Source of the DNA: a virus
Virus record (IMG/VR): IMGVR_UViG_3300030943_000200
Location: 1-20,342 of that record
Strand: one strand, 5' to 3'
DNA: 20,342 nucleotides
Within the stretch, counting starts at the first letter, position 1. Each line of letters opens with the position of its first letter. The translations under genes were made by a program, and so were the position numbers. The notes beneath the pieces are model-generated. The model had not been told where the DNA came from and made no database searches. It saw only the letters and a list, made by a program, of their open reading frames with translations. Below are positions 19,243 to 20,342 of the stretch, piece by piece.

Positions 19243-20342
19243 ATGGCGCTGAAAGAATACCGTGTTGAGGGGTTCAAAGGGATCGATCAGTCACGGTCGG
19301 AAAATGTTCTGGAATCCGGATACTCTCCTGATGCGCAGAATGTGGACACAGAGAACGGAGACCTCGCGGTCGCGAAGGGGTACGTCAAACACATCACAAT
19401 TCCAGTGCCGGGATCAGGGCGCATCCGTCGAATGTACACTTGGCGAACGCAGAGTGCGGATCGCCTTGTTGTGGTTGCAGGGAATACGGTTTATGCATGG
19501 TCGGGAACAGCGTGGGAAACGGTATACACATATTCCGTCGAGATTACGTCAAACGATTGGGACTTTGAAGAAGTCAGAATCGGAACAACCGACTATCTGG
19601 TTATTGCAAATGGCCAAACGCAGATCGTGAAGTGGAGCGGATCCGGAGCGGCAACGCTGTTCGGTTCAGGTTCTTATGTCTATGATGGAACGGTATCAGC
19701 CGTTTCCTACAACATGACAAAGGCAACCGCTGCTACATATGCAGAGGCGAGTGGCGTTGGAACATACACGCTGACCATGCCTGGCGGATGGTCGTATGTA
19801 CTAAACGTCGAAATCGCATTTACTGTTTCTTCCGCGGTTGCGACAGCGACATCTGTCAAAATTAAAATAGGAACGACGGAATATGTTGCAAACTATGTTC
19901 CGAGCTGGTTGGCTAACGACATCGCGGTCGTAAAGCTCACTTCGGCTGCTACGTGCGATATCTCACTGACGGTTTATGGCGTTGCTGCTGTCACACTTGG
20001 TACCGCGATCGCTGAGCAGTGGAAGCAACGCGCGATCGACGTCGGAGTACAACTCAACGGGGTCTCAGGTTCGGTTTCTGCCATCGATGCAGCACGAACG
20101 CTGGTAACGCTCAAGGATCCGTTTACCGGTGAATTAGCCGTTGGAAACACGGCGAAGGTTCGCGGCGGGGTCAGTGATGCGGCAGTCAACTTCACCGCAA
20201 TCCATTTCAGCAGGTTTTTTGCCGCAGGAGACTCTGCAAATCCAAGCCGTCTTTACTGGAGCCAGCCGCCTGGAGACACGCGATCGATTGAAGATTGGTC
20301 TGCAGACGAATACTCCGACGTTGCAAGCGGCGGGTTCATGGA
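19243..20342 (+). CDS. Neck/tail protein (gp10-like stabilisation or tail hub), 3'-truncated
   Basis: From ATG 19243 (GGAGGG upstream) the frame is open for ~366 codons to the window end. The start MALKEYRVEGFKGIDQSRSENVLESGYSPDAQNVDTENGDLAVAKGYVKH matches the 'GxDxS...SPDAxNxxxxxGxLxxRxGY' opening of phage neck and tail-accessory proteins. Beta-propeller-like repeats follow (RLVVVAGNTVYAWSGTAW, DYLVIANGQTQIVKWSG). Later the pattern HFSRFFAAGDSANPSRLYWSQPPGDTRSIEDWSADEYSDVASGGFM is typical of the same family. An internal beta insertion (~160-320) resembles the capsid insertion. It probably seals the portal or joins the tail. Confidence 0.75.
   Translation, partial: MALKEYRVEGFKGIDQSRSENVLESGYSPDAQNVDTENGDLAVAKGYVKHITIPVPGSGRIRRMYTWRTQSADRLVVVAGNTVYAWSGTAWETVYTYSVEITSNDWDFEEVRIGTTDYLVIANGQTQIVKWSGSGAATLFGSGSYVYDGTVSAVSYNMTKATAATYAEASGVGTYTLTMPGGWSYVLNVEIAFTVSSAVATATSVKIKIGTTEYVANYVPSWLANDIAVVKLTSAATCDISLTVYGVAAVTLGTAIAEQWKQRAIDVGVQLNGVSGSVSAIDAARTLVTLKDPFTGELAVGNTAKVRGGVSDAAVNFTAIHFSRFFAAGDSANPSRLYWSQPPGDTRSIEDWSADEYSDVASGGFM

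Noticed and set aside
1-20342. CRISPR array, insertion sequence or transposase
   Set aside because: No regularly spaced repeats and no transposase motifs were seen; the only tandem repeat is the 42-bp coding repeat near 18192.

Overview
The window is about 20 kb of a tailed double-stranded DNA bacteriophage (Caudoviricetes) or prophage. Every supported gene lies on the + strand, and most neighbours overlap by a few bases (ATGA, TGATG or TAGTG junctions). Strong AGGAGG-type ribosome binding sites, an ArpU/RinA-like late regulator, a SleB-like secreted protein and zinc-ribbon 'CPW / PVPGW' proteins point to a Bacillota (Clostridia-type) host of moderately high GC. The host is an inference. No integrase, lysis cassette or DNA polymerase lies inside the window.

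Layout. (1) 1-511 holds the 3' end of a phage accessory gene. (2) 512-850 is non-coding but heavily structured. It contains a GC hairpin, a tRNA-like element with two extra insertions (540-652), a UUCG hairpin and a long branched inverted repeat (695-828). (3) 851-1729 carries two small genes and an XRE-type regulator. (4) 1730-1987 is a cluster of inverted repeats that includes paired, inverted DnaA boxes. It sits directly upstream of an HUH-type replication initiator (1988-3019) and is the best candidate for the replication origin. (5) 3012-11029 is the early/middle accessory region: a ParB-like protein, an ASCH-domain protein, an HTH plus ribbon-helix-helix regulator, a SleB-like exported protein, many small Cys-rich zinc-binding proteins, a PD-(D/E)XK-like nuclease with a zinc ribbon, and a WDGH-domain protein. 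(6) 11060-11452 is an AT-richer orphan gene flanked by similar GC hairpins. (7) 11497-12031 carries the ArpU-like regulator followed by a probable late promoter (tandem TTGTGCGTTT repeats plus an extended -10) and an intrinsic terminator in the leader. (8) 12058-20342 is the packaging and head module: small terminase with a duplicated HTH, large terminase, portal, scaffold-like protein, N4-gp56-type major capsid protein, a coiled-coil protein, a head-tail adaptor, and a neck/tail protein that runs off the end.

How it works together (inference): the HUH protein starts replication at the repeat cluster. The ParB-like protein and two proteins ending in sliding-clamp-binding-like peptides belong to DNA metabolism. 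The ArpU-like protein then switches on the late promoter to express packaging and structural genes. The most unusual parts are the structured non-coding block at 512-850 and the repeat-rich origin next to the HUH Rep. Unusual coding features are the in-frame fusion or dual start at 6805/7066, and the duplicated HTH in the small terminase.
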